From Limnothrix sp. FACHB-406 (GTDB taxonomy: Bacteria; Cyanobacteriota; Cyanobacteriia; CACIAM-69d), in contig NZ_JACJSP010000020.1 in assembly GCF_014698235.1 (NCBI RefSeq), positions 1-64,000 of the forward strand: 64,000 nt of DNA, in the 5' to 3' direction. Positions 52,267 through 61,524 of this stretch are shown piece by piece (the first letter of the stretch is position 1; each line of letters starts with the position of its first letter). The notes beneath the pieces were generated by a model. It was not told where the DNA came from. It did not search any database and saw nothing but the letters and a program-made list of their open reading frames with translations. The translations under genes were made by a program, and so were the position numbers.

Positions 52267-55200
52267 CTATGAGCGAGCTTCTAGGTCGGCTTCCGCTTCC
52301 AGGGCGATCGCTTGCAGTTGATCCAACCGTTGGGGATCGGCAGGGATCCATAAACCGCGCTGATGGGCTTCTAGCAAACGCTCTGCCATATCTCGCAGGG
52401 CCCAGGGATTTTTCTGGCGCACAAAGTCCTGAACGGTGCGATCGAGCAGATAAGCCTCTGCCACACCGTCATACATGAAGTCTTCGACACAGCGGGCCGT
52501 GGCATCGTAGGCAAACAAATAATCGAGGGTGGCGGCCATTTCAAAGGCTCCCTTGTAGCCGTGGCGCATGGCGGAGGCGATCCATTTGGGGTTCACAACG
52601 CGCGATCGATACACTCGGGCAATTTCTTCCGCAAGCGATCGGGTGCGGGGGCGATCGGGTTGCGCATGGTCTCCAAAATAGACGGTGGGTTGTTGTCCGG
52701 AAATGACGCGCACGGCGGCCGTTAAGCCCCCTTGAAATTGATAGTAATCATCGGAGTCTAAAAGGTCATGCTCGCGGTTATCTTGGTTCTGCAAAACCAC
52801 TTGCATTTCCCGTAATCGCTGCTCAAAGGCTTCCGGGGCCGATCGCCCAATTGGGGCCGCCAGGCCATTGCTGGGTGCATCGCCGCTGACGGGGCCCGAA
52901 CGACCCGCGCAACTGTAGGCATAGCTGCTCCAGTTCAGATAGGCCCGGGCCAAGTCCTGGTCGCTTTGCCAGTTTTGAGCCTCAATCAGGCCCTGAAGGC
53001 CTGCGCCGTAGGCTCCAGGCTTGGAACCAAAGATGCGGTAGTGGGCGCGGGTGCTGGCCTGCTCCTGGGTCAGGCCGCTGGCTTGCCATTGGGCGGTTTC
53101 CTGACGCACACGCTGGGCGATCGGGTTGTCGGCGGCGGCTTCATCCAACGCGGCAACCAGGTAAACCGCCCGATCGAACAGTTCAATTAGGTTGGGAAAG
53201 GCATCCCGAAAGAACCCAGAAATTCGCAGGGTCACATCCACCCTGGGCCGCCCGATCGCGGACAGGGGCAACACTTCCACCCCCACCACCCGCCGCGCCG
53301 CCCCATCCCAGCGGGGCCGCACCCCCAACAGCGCCAACGCTTCCGCTAAGTCATCGCCTCCGGTGCGCATGGTGGAAGTGCCCCAAACCGACAGCCCAAG
53401 GGTGGTTGGATAATCGCCATTTTCCTGAACATAGCGTTCGATCAGGGTGTCGGCGGCCTTGCGCCCCACTTCCCAAGCGCTTTCCGTGGGCAGAGATCGC
53501 AAATCCACCGAGTAGAAATTGCGGCCGGTGGGCAGCACGTCCGCGCGGCCGCGGCTGGGAGCCCCCGATGGCCCCGGCGGCACAAATTCGCCATTGAGTC
53601 CCTGCAAGAGCCGATCGATTTCCTGGGGGGTTTGGCGCAAGGCGGGCAGGAGCCGATCGCGCACCCAAGCCAAAGCCTGATCCGTGTGGGATCCCACGGA
53701 CGGCCAGGGGCGATCGGCAATGAGGGCCGCCACGGCTTCGCTGGCCTGGGTTTCCAGAACGGCGATCGCGTCTCCCAAGGTGCGGCAGGTGGCTAGGTGG
53801 GGCCAGCGATCGACCTCCGGCAACGGATCGCCCCAATCGGCCGTGAGGGGATCGAAGCTCAGTTGCCAATCTTGGGCGATCGCCCGCGTCAGGCCCCCTT
53901 GGCCGCCTTGGGCAGAACGGGCGATCGCCACGGTCAAATCACGCAATTGATCGCCCGTGGGACAATGCCCAAAAATATGCAAGCCATCCCGAATTTGGGC
54001 TTCCTTCAGTTCGCAAAGATAGCCATCCAGAGCGGCGATCAGATCTTCAATGGCTGATTGGCTTTCGAGAACGATCTGAGCTGAGTTTGATCCCCGAGTT
54101 AAGGAATAATTAGCAGCTCCTAGTTTGGTTTTGAGGTCCCGATCGAGCTGATTATCTTCAATCAGTTTCAATAATTTAGGAGCGATCACCCGAGTTCTCT
54201 TGGGATCTAAACTTTGCGCTTCATAATATTCATCAATCAGGCCCTCAATTAAACTCAAATCGCCATACAGTTCTGCCCTAGTTAATGGTGGGGTTAGGTG
54301 ATCTAAAATTACCGCTTGGGCCCGTCGTTTGGCTTGCGAGCCTTCACCGGGATCATTCACAATAAATGGATAAAAATGAGGAACTGGCCCAAGGGCAATT
54401 TCCGGGAAGCAATTCTCTGAGAGAGCAATGCCTTTTCCGGGCAACCATTCTAAATTGCCATGCTTCCCAAAATGGATGATCGCTTGAGCGGCAAATTGCG
54501 ATCGCAGCCACTCATAAAACGCTAAATATTCATGGGTAGGTTCCAAGTCTGGCGCGTGATAGTTCAAACTAGGATCCCGATCGTATCCTCGGGCCGGTTG
54601 AATGCCCACAAAAACCTTGCCCCATTGCAACCCTGAAATGGGAATTACCGGCTCTTTTTCAATCACCGTTTGGGGAAACCACTGCTCATGATCCGGTTTC
54701 GGGTTGGTCAGGGATCCCCAGCGTTGATTGATGGCCCTTTGCACCTCGATCGGCAAGGTTTCAAACCAGGTTTGGTAGTTCGTGAATGATAGATATTGGC
54801 GAATGGATCGCCCTGTCCAGCCCTCAGGATCATTGGTCGTTCCTTGGGTCAGTTGCTGAATGAGTTGGTCACCAGTTTTTGGCAATTGTTCTAAATCACC
54901 CAAGTCATAGCCCGATCGCGCCAAAGCCCACAGAAAATCAACACAACTTTGGGGCGTATCCAAGCCAACACCATTGGCCAAGCGCCCATCTCGATTTGGA
55001 TAATTGGCCAACACAATAGCGATCGGGCGATCGCCAGGAGCCGATCGCCGCAACTTCACCCAATTAGCCGCCAGTTTTGCCACAAAATCCAAGCGATCGG
55101 GAATGGGTTCAAGCGCGATCGTTTCTGTTTCTAAATCTCGATCGCGCTGTTGCACCGATTTGCAAGCCACCAGCCGAGTTGCCACCCGACCGTCCACCTC

Positions 55201-56181
55201 CGGCAGCGCCACCTGCATTGCCATATCTCGAGGGGATAACCCTTGCTGATTGGCGAGCCATTGATCTTGGGTTCCGCTGCTCAAAATAATTTGTAAAACA
55301 GGCACATTTAACCGCTGCCAAAGGGAATGGGGTTGCGCCTGGCCAAGGGTAGATTGGGCCTTGGTGATTGCAAATCCCGTTGAAGCCAATAACAGATCGA
55401 TCGCCTGAGATTCCAGGGCAGAACCCACCTCTTCCTGAATATCCAAGTCTTGCAGCGAAGCCACGTAGATGGGCAATGGTTGTAAATTCACCGCCAACAG
55501 GGCATGGCATAGTTGATCGATCGCCGCCAAGTTTCCCGCTTGATAATAGGCTCGATAAAATAAAATTCCAACAATCCCAACGGTTCCAATCGATTTAGAA
55601 ACTGATGAGCTTTCAAGAGCATTATTTTTAGGATATTGGTAAAGCCCCCAACGCTCGATCGGCTGAGGGTTGGGAGGCTGATATTGCGTTTGAAAATAGG
55701 TATCTGATAACTTCAAGAGTGCATTTTGAACATTCTCTACGCCACCTTCATTCAAATAGCGCCAAATCTGGTCACACAAACTCAAGGGAGCCGTTGAATG
55801 GGAAACCAAGTCAGGATCTGGGCGATCGTCTCCGGGCAAAACCAACAGCCCAATGCCCGATCGCTCAGCTAGATCTCGCACCACCTCTAGCCCATAGCTC
55901 CAATAGGCACGGCCCCCCAACAAGCGCAAAACAATTACCTGCGCTTGCGACAAAACGTCCTCAGCATAGGTATCGATCGTCAGTTGCTGTTGCAGTTGCA
56001 AGAGGTTAGTGGCGCGGATGGCTGGAAAATTTTCCGGCAACGATCGACGGGCGATCGACAGCGTTTGAATATCCGTATCTTTGGCCGTCAAAACAATGAT
56101 CGGAGCCGGAGTTTGCTCAACAAAAATAACGCCTTCTGTATTCGGTTCCCAGCCACCGGGCAACGCAGCAATCCTATGCAT
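52267..56181 (-). CDS. cobN: Cobaltochelatase large subunit CobN
   Basis: 1304 residues. CobN inserts cobalt into hydrogenobyrinic acid a,c-diamide on the aerobic B12 route, working with AAA+ subunits CobS/CobT (or, in cyanobacteria, possibly ChlI/ChlD). The family blocks are plain: FYRAYYQAGNLAAID, IILSSGTQDQWL, VLANYPNRDGRLANGVGLDTP, IHFGKHGNLEWLPGKGIALS, VNDPGEGSQAKRRAQAVILDHLTPP and the C-terminal AYSCAGRSGPVSGDAPS and HGYKGAFEMAATLDYLFAYD. The start (MHRIAALPGGWEPNTEGV) is the usual one. It is isolated from other cobalamin genes and no B12 riboswitch pattern was found in front. Confidence 0.95.
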   Translation of the reverse strand: MHRIAALPGGWEPNTEGVIFVEQTPAPIIVLTAKDTDIQTLSIARRSLPENFPAIRATNLLQLQQQLTIDTYAEDVLSQAQVIVLRLLGGRAYWSYGLEVVRDLAERSGIGLLVLPGDDRPDPDLVSHSTAPLSLCDQIWRYLNEGGVENVQNALLKLSDTYFQTQYQPPNPQPIERWGLYQYPKNNALESSSVSKSIGTVGIVGILFYRAYYQAGNLAAIDQLCHALLAVNLQPLPIYVASLQDLDIQEEVGSALESQAIDLLLASTGFAITKAQSTLGQAQPHSLWQRLNVPVLQIILSSGTQDQWLANQQGLSPRDMAMQVALPEVDGRVATRLVACKSVQQRDRDLETETIALEPIPDRLDFVAKLAANWVKLRRSAPGDRPIAIVLANYPNRDGRLANGVGLDTPQSCVDFLWALARSGYDLGDLEQLPKTGDQLIQQLTQGTTNDPEGWTGRSIRQYLSFTNYQTWFETLPIEVQRAINQRWGSLTNPKPDHEQWFPQTVIEKEPVIPISGLQWGKVFVGIQPARGYDRDPSLNYHAPDLEPTHEYLAFYEWLRSQFAAQAIIHFGKHGNLEWLPGKGIALSENCFPEIALGPVPHFYPFIVNDPGEGSQAKRRAQAVILDHLTPPLTRAELYGDLSLIEGLIDEYYEAQSLDPKRTRVIAPKLLKLIEDNQLDRDLKTKLGAANYSLTRGSNSAQIVLESQSAIEDLIAALDGYLCELKEAQIRDGLHIFGHCPTGDQLRDLTVAIARSAQGGQGGLTRAIAQDWQLSFDPLTADWGDPLPEVDRWPHLATCRTLGDAIAVLETQASEAVAALIADRPWPSVGSHTDQALAWVRDRLLPALRQTPQEIDRLLQGLNGEFVPPGPSGAPSRGRADVLPTGRNFYSVDLRSLPTESAWEVGRKAADTLIERYVQENGDYPTTLGLSVWGTSTMRTGGDDLAEALALLGVRPRWDGAARRVVGVEVLPLSAIGRPRVDVTLRISGFFRDAFPNLIELFDRAVYLVAALDEAAADNPIAQRVRQETAQWQASGLTQEQASTRAHYRIFGSKPGAYGAGLQGLIEAQNWQSDQDLARAYLNWSSYAYSCAGRSGPVSGDAPSNGLAAPIGRSAPEAFEQRLREMQVVLQNQDNREHDLLDSDDYYQFQGGLTAAVRVISGQQPTVYFGDHAQPDRPRTRSLAEEIARVYRSRVVNPKWIASAMRHGYKGAFEMAATLDYLFAYDATARCVEDFMYDGVAEAYLLDRTVQDFVRQKNPWALRDMAERLLEAHQRGLWIPADPQRLDQLQAIALEAEADLEARS

Positions 56182-56387
56182 TGGTCTTTTGATCGTCGTG
56201 AGCGCTAGTGGAACAATGAGCAGCGTTTAGACAAGAGCGTTTAGACAAGAGCGTTTAGAAAATTGGGCAACTTAATCCCGTTCGATCGCATCGGCCCTTA
56301 AAATTTCAAGGCGATCTTTGATTCGTCTTGCCAAAGACCGATCTTAGTCCTGGGTTCGTTCAATCTTTCATCGATTTAGTGGGAGCC

Positions 56388-57170
56388 ATGGCCGGACATA
56401 GTAAATGGGCAAACATTAAGCGCCAAAAGGCCCGGGTGGATGCGGTGCGCGGCAGTGTCTTTACCAAACTGTCGCGGGAGATTATTGTGGCGGCCCGCAG
56501 TGGTGCGGATCCTACCGGTAATTTCCAACTGCGAACCGCGATCGACAAGGCCAAGGCGGCCGGCGTGCCCAATGCCAACATCGATCGGGCGATCGCCAAG
56601 GGAGCCGGTCGGCTGGCGGGGGAAGGGGCGGAACTGGAAGCCATTCGCTATGAGGGCTATGGCCCCGGTGGCGTGGCCGTGCTGATTGAAGCCCTCACGG
56701 ACAATCGCAACCGCACCGCTGCTGACCTGCGCGTGGCCTTCAGCAAAAACGGCGGCAACCTGGGGGAAACCGGCTGCGTGGGCTGGATGTTTGAAAACAA
56801 GGGCGTGGTCACCATCGTGGGCGAGGCGATCGAGGAAGATGCGCTGCTGGAAGCCTCGATCGAGGGGGAAGGAGAATCCTATGATCCCTTCTCTGGCCAA
56901 GACCAAAAGGGATTTGACCTCGTGGGGTTTGAAGTCAAAACAGCCCCAGATAACTTGGAAAATTTGGAATCAGTGTTGAAGGCGCGTGGCTTTCGGGTGT
57001 GGCAATCGGAAACTCGTTGGTTTCCCACCAACACCGTCGCCGTAACCGATCGCGATCAAGCCAAAGCCCTCATCAAAATGATGGACACGATCGAAGACTT
57101 AGACGACGTGCAAAGCGTCGCCACCAACTTTGAAATGACCGACGATCTGATGGCGGAAGTGATGGCTTAG
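56388..57170 (+). CDS. YebC/PmpR-family DNA-binding regulator
   Basis: 260 residues, starting MAGHSKWANIKRQKARVDAVRGSVFTKLSREIIVAARSGADPTGN, the family's invariant N-terminus, and continuing AIDKAKAAGVPNANIDRAIAKGAG and the VEIYIEG-equivalent IRYEGYGPGGVAVLIEALTDNRNRTAADLR. YebC proteins are transcription regulators, and some have been implicated in ribosome stalling relief. The frame begins at 56328, but the ATG at 56388 is the family start. It diverges from cobN. Confidence 0.95.
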   Translation: MAGHSKWANIKRQKARVDAVRGSVFTKLSREIIVAARSGADPTGNFQLRTAIDKAKAAGVPNANIDRAIAKGAGRLAGEGAELEAIRYEGYGPGGVAVLIEALTDNRNRTAADLRVAFSKNGGNLGETGCVGWMFENKGVVTIVGEAIEEDALLEASIEGEGESYDPFSGQDQKGFDLVGFEVKTAPDNLENLESVLKARGFRVWQSETRWFPTNTVAVTDRDQAKALIKMMDTIEDLDDVQSVATNFEMTDDLMAEVMA

Positions 57171-57186
57171 GCGATCGGCCCCACAA

Positions 57187-57254
57187 TCGGGAGGATCGCA
57201 GGCGAGCATGGACGATCGCTTCGGGAGGATCGCAGGCGAGCATGGACGATCGCT
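57187..57254. repeat. Perfect tandem duplication of 34 bp
   Basis: Two identical 34-base units (57187-57220 and 57221-57254) start TCGGGAGGATCGCAGGCGAG and end CATGGACGATCGCT. Each ends in a CGATCGC site. The array lies directly downstream of yebC. Confidence 0.93.
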
Positions 57255-57306
57255 CAGGAGTCAGACTAAACCCCATCGCTGACCCGATCAGACTGTTCGA
57301 TCCACT

Positions 57307-57378
57307 AGCCTGTAGTCCACTGGCCTGTAGCCCTATAGCCTGTAGTCCTAGTTTTTGAGCCTGTAGTCCTAGTTTTTG
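57307..57378. repeat. Tandem AGCCTGTAGTCC repeats running into a stop codon
   Basis: Four copies of AGCCTGTAGTCC or a variant start at 57307, 57322, 57337 and 57358. The last two are perfect 21-base units (each with TAGTTTTTG added) and the final unit contains the stop codon of the minus-strand ATPase gene (CTA at 57369-57371). The repeat therefore formed by duplicating the end of the gene or was inserted across it. Confidence 0.85.
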
Positions 57379-57809
57379 GATTGGGACTCTTCCCGAGGGG
57401 GCAACGTCGCCAACAGCACCAGGCAGTTTTTGCCATCCACCTGCAACCGATATTCCACCCGATCCATCAGCCGGTTCAAAATCAACCAGCCATAGCCATT
57501 TTCCTGCTTGGCTTCCGGCACTGGCGGCAGGTAATTATCCAAACTGAAGCCCTGGCCGCGATCCCAAATCTCGATCGCCAGCTCCCGATCCTGCACCTCC
57601 ACCGACATCTCCACCGGCAGGTGGGGGCGATCCTTGTGGGCATGGCGCACCACGTTGGAATAGGCCTCCGCCAACACCAGCCGCAGACGGTTCGACTGGC
57701 GGGCCCAATCCACTCGATCGCCTAGCTCAATTTCCAGGGAACCGAGTAACCACTGCTCAACAATGGTTAGAAACTTCAAGTTGCTTGGGACTTGGATTTC
57801 AGTTCTCAT
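57369..57809 (-). CDS. RsbW-like anti-sigma/serine kinase ATPase
   Basis: 146 residues with the HATPase_c fold of RsbW/SpoIIAB-type switch kinases: the N-box LRLVLAEAYSNVVRHAH, the G1 box IEIWDRGQGF and the G2 region KQENGYGWLILNRLMDRVEY. Such proteins phosphorylate an antagonist or bind a sigma factor and are the partner of an RsbU-type phosphatase. The phosphatase-like gene lies directly upstream, with four bases between its stop and this start, so the two form a partner-switching pair. The ATG at 57809 begins at the fold, although the frame is open to 57905. Confidence 0.88.
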   Translation of the reverse strand: MRTEIQVPSNLKFLTIVEQWLLGSLEIELGDRVDWARQSNRLRLVLAEAYSNVVRHAHKDRPHLPVEMSVEVQDRELAIEIWDRGQGFSLDNYLPPVPEAKQENGYGWLILNRLMDRVEYRLQVDGKNCLVLLATLPPREESQSKN

Positions 57810-57813
57810 CGGT

Positions 57814-59538
57814 TTACAGAACCTCCAGCAGCAGTAGGGTCTGGTCGTCTTCTTGCTCGTCGGGCGCAACCTGTTGCAAGGTCGCCAACAAGCGCTTGAG
57901 ATCAAACGGGCTTCCTTGTTGCTTCAACAGTTCCCACAGGCCCTCCTGTTGCAACATTGAACCGTTCACCAAACTTGTTCCCGGGAGTTGTATGTTCGCC
58001 ACTGTTGCTTCCGTAATTCCGTCACTAGCCATCAGCAGAGCCTCCCCTGGCTCTAGAGTCTGTTCCCCCCCCGTACCTTTCCACTCCGGCAAGATACCCA
58101 GCGGCACTCCCCGAGCCTTGAGATAGGTTGGCTCAATTTCCTTGAGATCGCCACCGGCCAGGACTTTTTCCTGAACCACCTGGGGCGACCAAACCACGGG
58201 GTAGACGTGACCCGCGTTGGCATAGCTCAAGCGTCTCGTGCTGGGAGTGTAGCGTGCTAGGGCAATCGTAATGAATCGATTGCTATTAAACAAATTTTCA
58301 AACAGGGCCCGATTCAGCCGCCGAATCGCTTCATCTGGCTCCGGAGACTCTGCCCGAGCCAGTTCTTGGCGCAAAACAGAGATCGAACTGGCCATAAATA
58401 GGGCCGCCGGAACCCCCTTTCCGGACACATCCCCAACCGCTAACCACACATCCCCCTGAGGATGGATAAAGACTTCAAAAAAGTCGCCCCCCACCTCGCG
58501 CGCGGGCTGACATTCCGCCTGCACACGCACCCCGAGTACTTCTGGCCAATGTTGGCGCAACAAGTCTGCCTGCACCTGCCGCGCCACTTCCAATTCCATG
58601 CGGAACTGCTGGGTTTGGGCTTCGGTGCGCTGATACAGACGGGCTTGGGAAAGGGCCAAGGCCGCCTGTTCTGTTAGCTCCGAAATCAGCGCTACTTCAT
58701 CGGTTTGCCAGCCGGGTTGTCCTTGGCGCACCAGGGACAACAGGGCCAAACATTCTTGCTGATAGACCAAAGGGATGAGCAACTCATCGATGGCTCCCCC
58801 TGGGCTGTCGCTGCCATCGGTGTTGACTTGGGTTTGCTGAATGGTCAAGTGCTCCAGGGCCGCTTGCACCGGATCCCGCAATTGCCCGTCTTCGTGGGTC
58901 AGGCTCCAGTCATCCCGATCGAGTGGGTAGCGCAGGGGTTCTCCTTTGGCTTGCCCCCCTTCCACGGGCTGCAACAAGGCGCAATGGGCGTTCAGGGTGG
59001 TGGTAATGGTCTGGGCGATGGTGGGCAACATGCTGTCGTAATTCAGGGATTCCCGAATTGCGCTCATCATGGCGTTAAACAGGGATTCGCGGCGCAGGGC
59101 CCGGTTTAACTCGTTCGTGCGGCGCTTAACCACACGATAGGTTTCGGCCGCTTGGTTCACGACGGATTTGAGTTCGTCGGGACTCCAGGGCTTTGTCAGA
59201 TATCGGAAAACTTTACCGGAGTTGATGGCTCCTACGAGGTCTTCTACGTCGGTGTAGCCGGTCAGAATAATGCGGATCGTGTCGGGGAATCGATCGACGG
59301 TTTTGCTCAAAAACTCAGTGCCGTTCATGCCCGGCATCCGCTGGTCTGAGACGATCACGGCCATTTCCCCGTCGCGATCGAGCACTTCCAAGGCATTGAA
59401 ACCACTGTCAGCCTTATAAACCGCGAAGTCGCGACGGAAGGTTCGATACAACAAATCGAGGTTATCCGGTTCGTCATCAACCACCATCAATTTGAGTTTT
59501 GTTTCTGCTCTTGGTGTGGTTTGGACGACTAAGCTCAT
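57814..59538 (-). CDS. Response regulator with GAF and PP2C (RsbU/SpoIIE-type) phosphatase domains
   Basis: About 574 residues: a receiver (VVDDEPDN, the phospho-acceptor Asp in VIVSDQRMPGMNG, and the Lys in YLTKPW), a GAF domain (about 175-330), and a SpoIIE-type PP2C domain (about 350-570; FRMELEVARQVQADLL, AREVGGDFFEVF, VGDVSGKGVPAALFMA, ANAGH, LMASDGITEA, DQTLLLLEVL). Phosphorylation would activate the phosphatase, which dephosphorylates a STAS antagonist and switches the neighbouring ATPase. No STAS gene is adjacent. The ATG at 59538 is preferred over 59556. It forms a two-gene unit with the RsbW-like gene. Confidence 0.93.
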   Translation of the reverse strand: MSLVVQTTPRAETKLKLMVVDDEPDNLDLLYRTFRRDFAVYKADSGFNALEVLDRDGEMAVIVSDQRMPGMNGTEFLSKTVDRFPDTIRIILTGYTDVEDLVGAINSGKVFRYLTKPWSPDELKSVVNQAAETYRVVKRRTNELNRALRRESLFNAMMSAIRESLNYDSMLPTIAQTITTTLNAHCALLQPVEGGQAKGEPLRYPLDRDDWSLTHEDGQLRDPVQAALEHLTIQQTQVNTDGSDSPGGAIDELLIPLVYQQECLALLSLVRQGQPGWQTDEVALISELTEQAALALSQARLYQRTEAQTQQFRMELEVARQVQADLLRQHWPEVLGVRVQAECQPAREVGGDFFEVFIHPQGDVWLAVGDVSGKGVPAALFMASSISVLRQELARAESPEPDEAIRRLNRALFENLFNSNRFITIALARYTPSTRRLSYANAGHVYPVVWSPQVVQEKVLAGGDLKEIEPTYLKARGVPLGILPEWKGTGGEQTLEPGEALLMASDGITEATVANIQLPGTSLVNGSMLQQEGLWELLKQQGSPFDLKRLLATLQQVAPDEQEDDQTLLLLEVL

Positions 59539-60160
59539 CGCGTGCTCCACTTGCACTGCTGGACAGGGTTGGCGGGGGTCGTGGGGGTGACCCCGGGGAT
59601 GGGGATGGGGATGGGCATCGGGTTAGGTTTTTGCAAACAAGGTTACCCGATCGACAAAGGGGGCTAGAAAGGAGGCTAGTTTTTATTACTTAGCCTTTTC
59701 GATTCTGACGACCATGATCCGGTTGATCGCGCCATTCCTGAGTGAGGAATGGGCCGCTTCCAAGCTGGGAAGAGAATTGATCTTCGGAACTGGTGTAGCG
59801 ATCGATACAAGTGGGCCAAGGCTCACTCGGGACAAGGGGGAATTCCCACGTTCTACCCTAGCCTACCCGATGTGCTGAAACACTGGGCGTGAAATCCTAG
59901 ACACAAACCAACTGATTCAGCCCATGCCCTGGCCGTTGACGAACCAATGACTAGATGCGCTGGCTAAGCGACTGGCTGAGCGACTGGCCGAGCAACTGAT
60001 TAGTTTTTACCCAGTTTTGGCTTGAGGAATCATTGGGCTGGAGAAATCATTGGGTTTTGAATCATCCCGCTCATCAATCCTTCAGTGGCCGAGAAATTTC
60101 AGCAGTCCCCAAAGGAAAATACAGAAAAAGTTCAAAAGAACCCCATTGGCATTGATTCGG
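59539..60160. other. Gene-free gap with short 12-bp repeats
   Basis: About 620 bases between the phosphatase gene and rsmH, with no supported gene. Three tandem 12-base units (CTGGCTAAGCGA, CTGGCTGAGCGA, CTGGCCGAGCAA) occupy 59960-59995, and AATCATTGGGCT/AATCATTGGGTT repeats occur near 60028-60055. A GGGGATGGGGATGGGGATGGG run lies near 59590-59615. It probably contains the phosphatase promoter. Confidence 0.45.
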
Positions 60161-61189
60161 CTAGATTCTCTCTGCAATTCGCAATTTTGCGGATCGCGAT
60201 CGGGAATTTTGACCCATTTCAGCATCGTTGGGGCAGATGGGCTTTTTGGTGATGACTTTGAGTTGGGTTGATTCTCGCAGTCGGTGCTTCACAATTCGAT
60301 CCTCAAGGCTGTGGAAGCTGATGACGGCAAGGCGGCCCTGGGGAGCGAGCCAATTGGGGGCCCGATCGAGCAGGGTTTCCAAAACTGCCAACTCTTGGTT
60401 CACCACAATCCGCAGGGCCTGAAAGGTGCGGGTGGCGGGATGGATGCGCCCATGACGATATTTACCGGGCACGCAGCGGGCGATCGCGTTGGCCAGCTCG
60501 AGGGTGGTTTGGAAAGGCTGCGTTTGCCGTTGCTCCACGATCGCCCGAGCAATCCGCCGAGATAATCGTTCTTCACCATAGGTATAGATCGCGTTGGCCA
60601 GGGGCACTTCTTGCCAATGGTTCACCACATCGGCGGCGGATTCCGTGAGCCGATCGTCCATGCGCATGTCCAAGGGGCCATCGTGGCGAAAGCTGAAACC
60701 CCGATCAGGCTGGTCAAACTGCATGGAGCTAACGCCCAAGTCTGCCAAAATGCCGTCAAATTGCTGATCGCCGGGGTTGAACTGCGCAAAGTTGCTGCGC
60801 ACGAAGGTGACGCGATCGCCCCAAGGGGCCAACCGTTCCCGCGCGATCGCCAAGGCGCGATCGTCACAATCGAGGCCCACCACCCGCACCTCTGGATCGG
60901 CCGCCAGCAGGGCCACCGTGTGGCCCCCAGCACCCAGCGTGGCATCCAGATAGCACCCGCCCGATCGAGGTTGCAGACCCGCGATACATTCGTCTCGGAG
61001 CACGGACAAGTGGCCCCAGTCGATCGACTCAGCGGGGAACGCCTTCGCCTCCGATCGGCTCCCATTAATCGATTCATCCAGGCCAGAATCCACAGGGCCA
61101 GAGTCCACAAAGTCAGGCTCCACAGAATCAGATCCCACAGGATCAGATGCAACGGGACTAGGCTCAGGGGCAGAACTTGCGGAACTCAT
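60161..61189 (-). CDS. rsmH: 16S rRNA (cytosine1402-N4)-methyltransferase
   Basis: The core is the RsmH/MraW fold: HLSVLRDECIAGL, GCYLDATLGAGGHT, VVGLDCDDRALAIARERL, FDGILADLGVSSMQFD, DGPLDMRMD, YGEERLSRRIARAIV, TRTFQALRIVVNQEL, LAVISFHSLEDRIVKHR. It methylates C1402 of 16S rRNA at the decoding site. The conserved core begins unusually late in the frame. Several in-frame Met codons lie upstream (61303 and others) and the frame is open to 61375; from the ATG at 61189 there is still about 58 residues of Ser/Asp/Pro low complexity before the core. The true start is unsettled. Confidence 0.9.
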   Translation of the reverse strand: MSSASSAPEPSPVASDPVGSDSVEPDFVDSGPVDSGLDESINGSRSEAKAFPAESIDWGHLSVLRDECIAGLQPRSGGCYLDATLGAGGHTVALLAADPEVRVVGLDCDDRALAIARERLAPWGDRVTFVRSNFAQFNPGDQQFDGILADLGVSSMQFDQPDRGFSFRHDGPLDMRMDDRLTESAADVVNHWQEVPLANAIYTYGEERLSRRIARAIVEQRQTQPFQTTLELANAIARCVPGKYRHGRIHPATRTFQALRIVVNQELAVLETLLDRAPNWLAPQGRLAVISFHSLEDRIVKHRLRESTQLKVITKKPICPNDAEMGQNSRSRSAKLRIAERI

Positions 61190-61205
61190 GGCAGCGGCGG
61201 TCATA

Positions 61206-61250
61206 GCAAACATCGGCGAGGCAAACATCGGCGAAGCAAACATCGGCAAG
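61206..61250. repeat. Three tandem copies of a 15-bp unit in the rsmH leader
   Basis: GCAAACATCGGCGAG repeats at 61206, 61221 and 61236, the last two copies differing by one base each. If rsmH starts at an upstream Met, this array encodes repeated ASPMF; if it starts at 61189, the array lies in the leader. Confidence 0.85.
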
Positions 61251-61524
61251 GTGCAACATTGGCGGCCACCGGGCTGAGGCCAAGGGAACCAACGGAGTTC
61301 CATTATCCGCCCGGGTGGGAATTCGCCGATCGCGGGTCGATCGTGCCAAGTCAACCACTGCCGGGCCCAAGTCAAGATTTCCAGACCGATCGACCCTCAG
61401 GATCCAAATCAGATCTAGCAAGCCCTTGGTTTCCTCCTCTACAATCAACCCAACCTTTAACGACGATCCCTACCGTTCCCTTCATCGGATTTGCCGTTAA
61501 AGCCATTGTTTAGGAGCAACCATC

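Noticed and set aside
56182-56387. Cobalamin riboswitch upstream of cobN
   Set aside because: I looked for the B12-box pattern and for multi-stem structure in the 200-base leader and saw neither.
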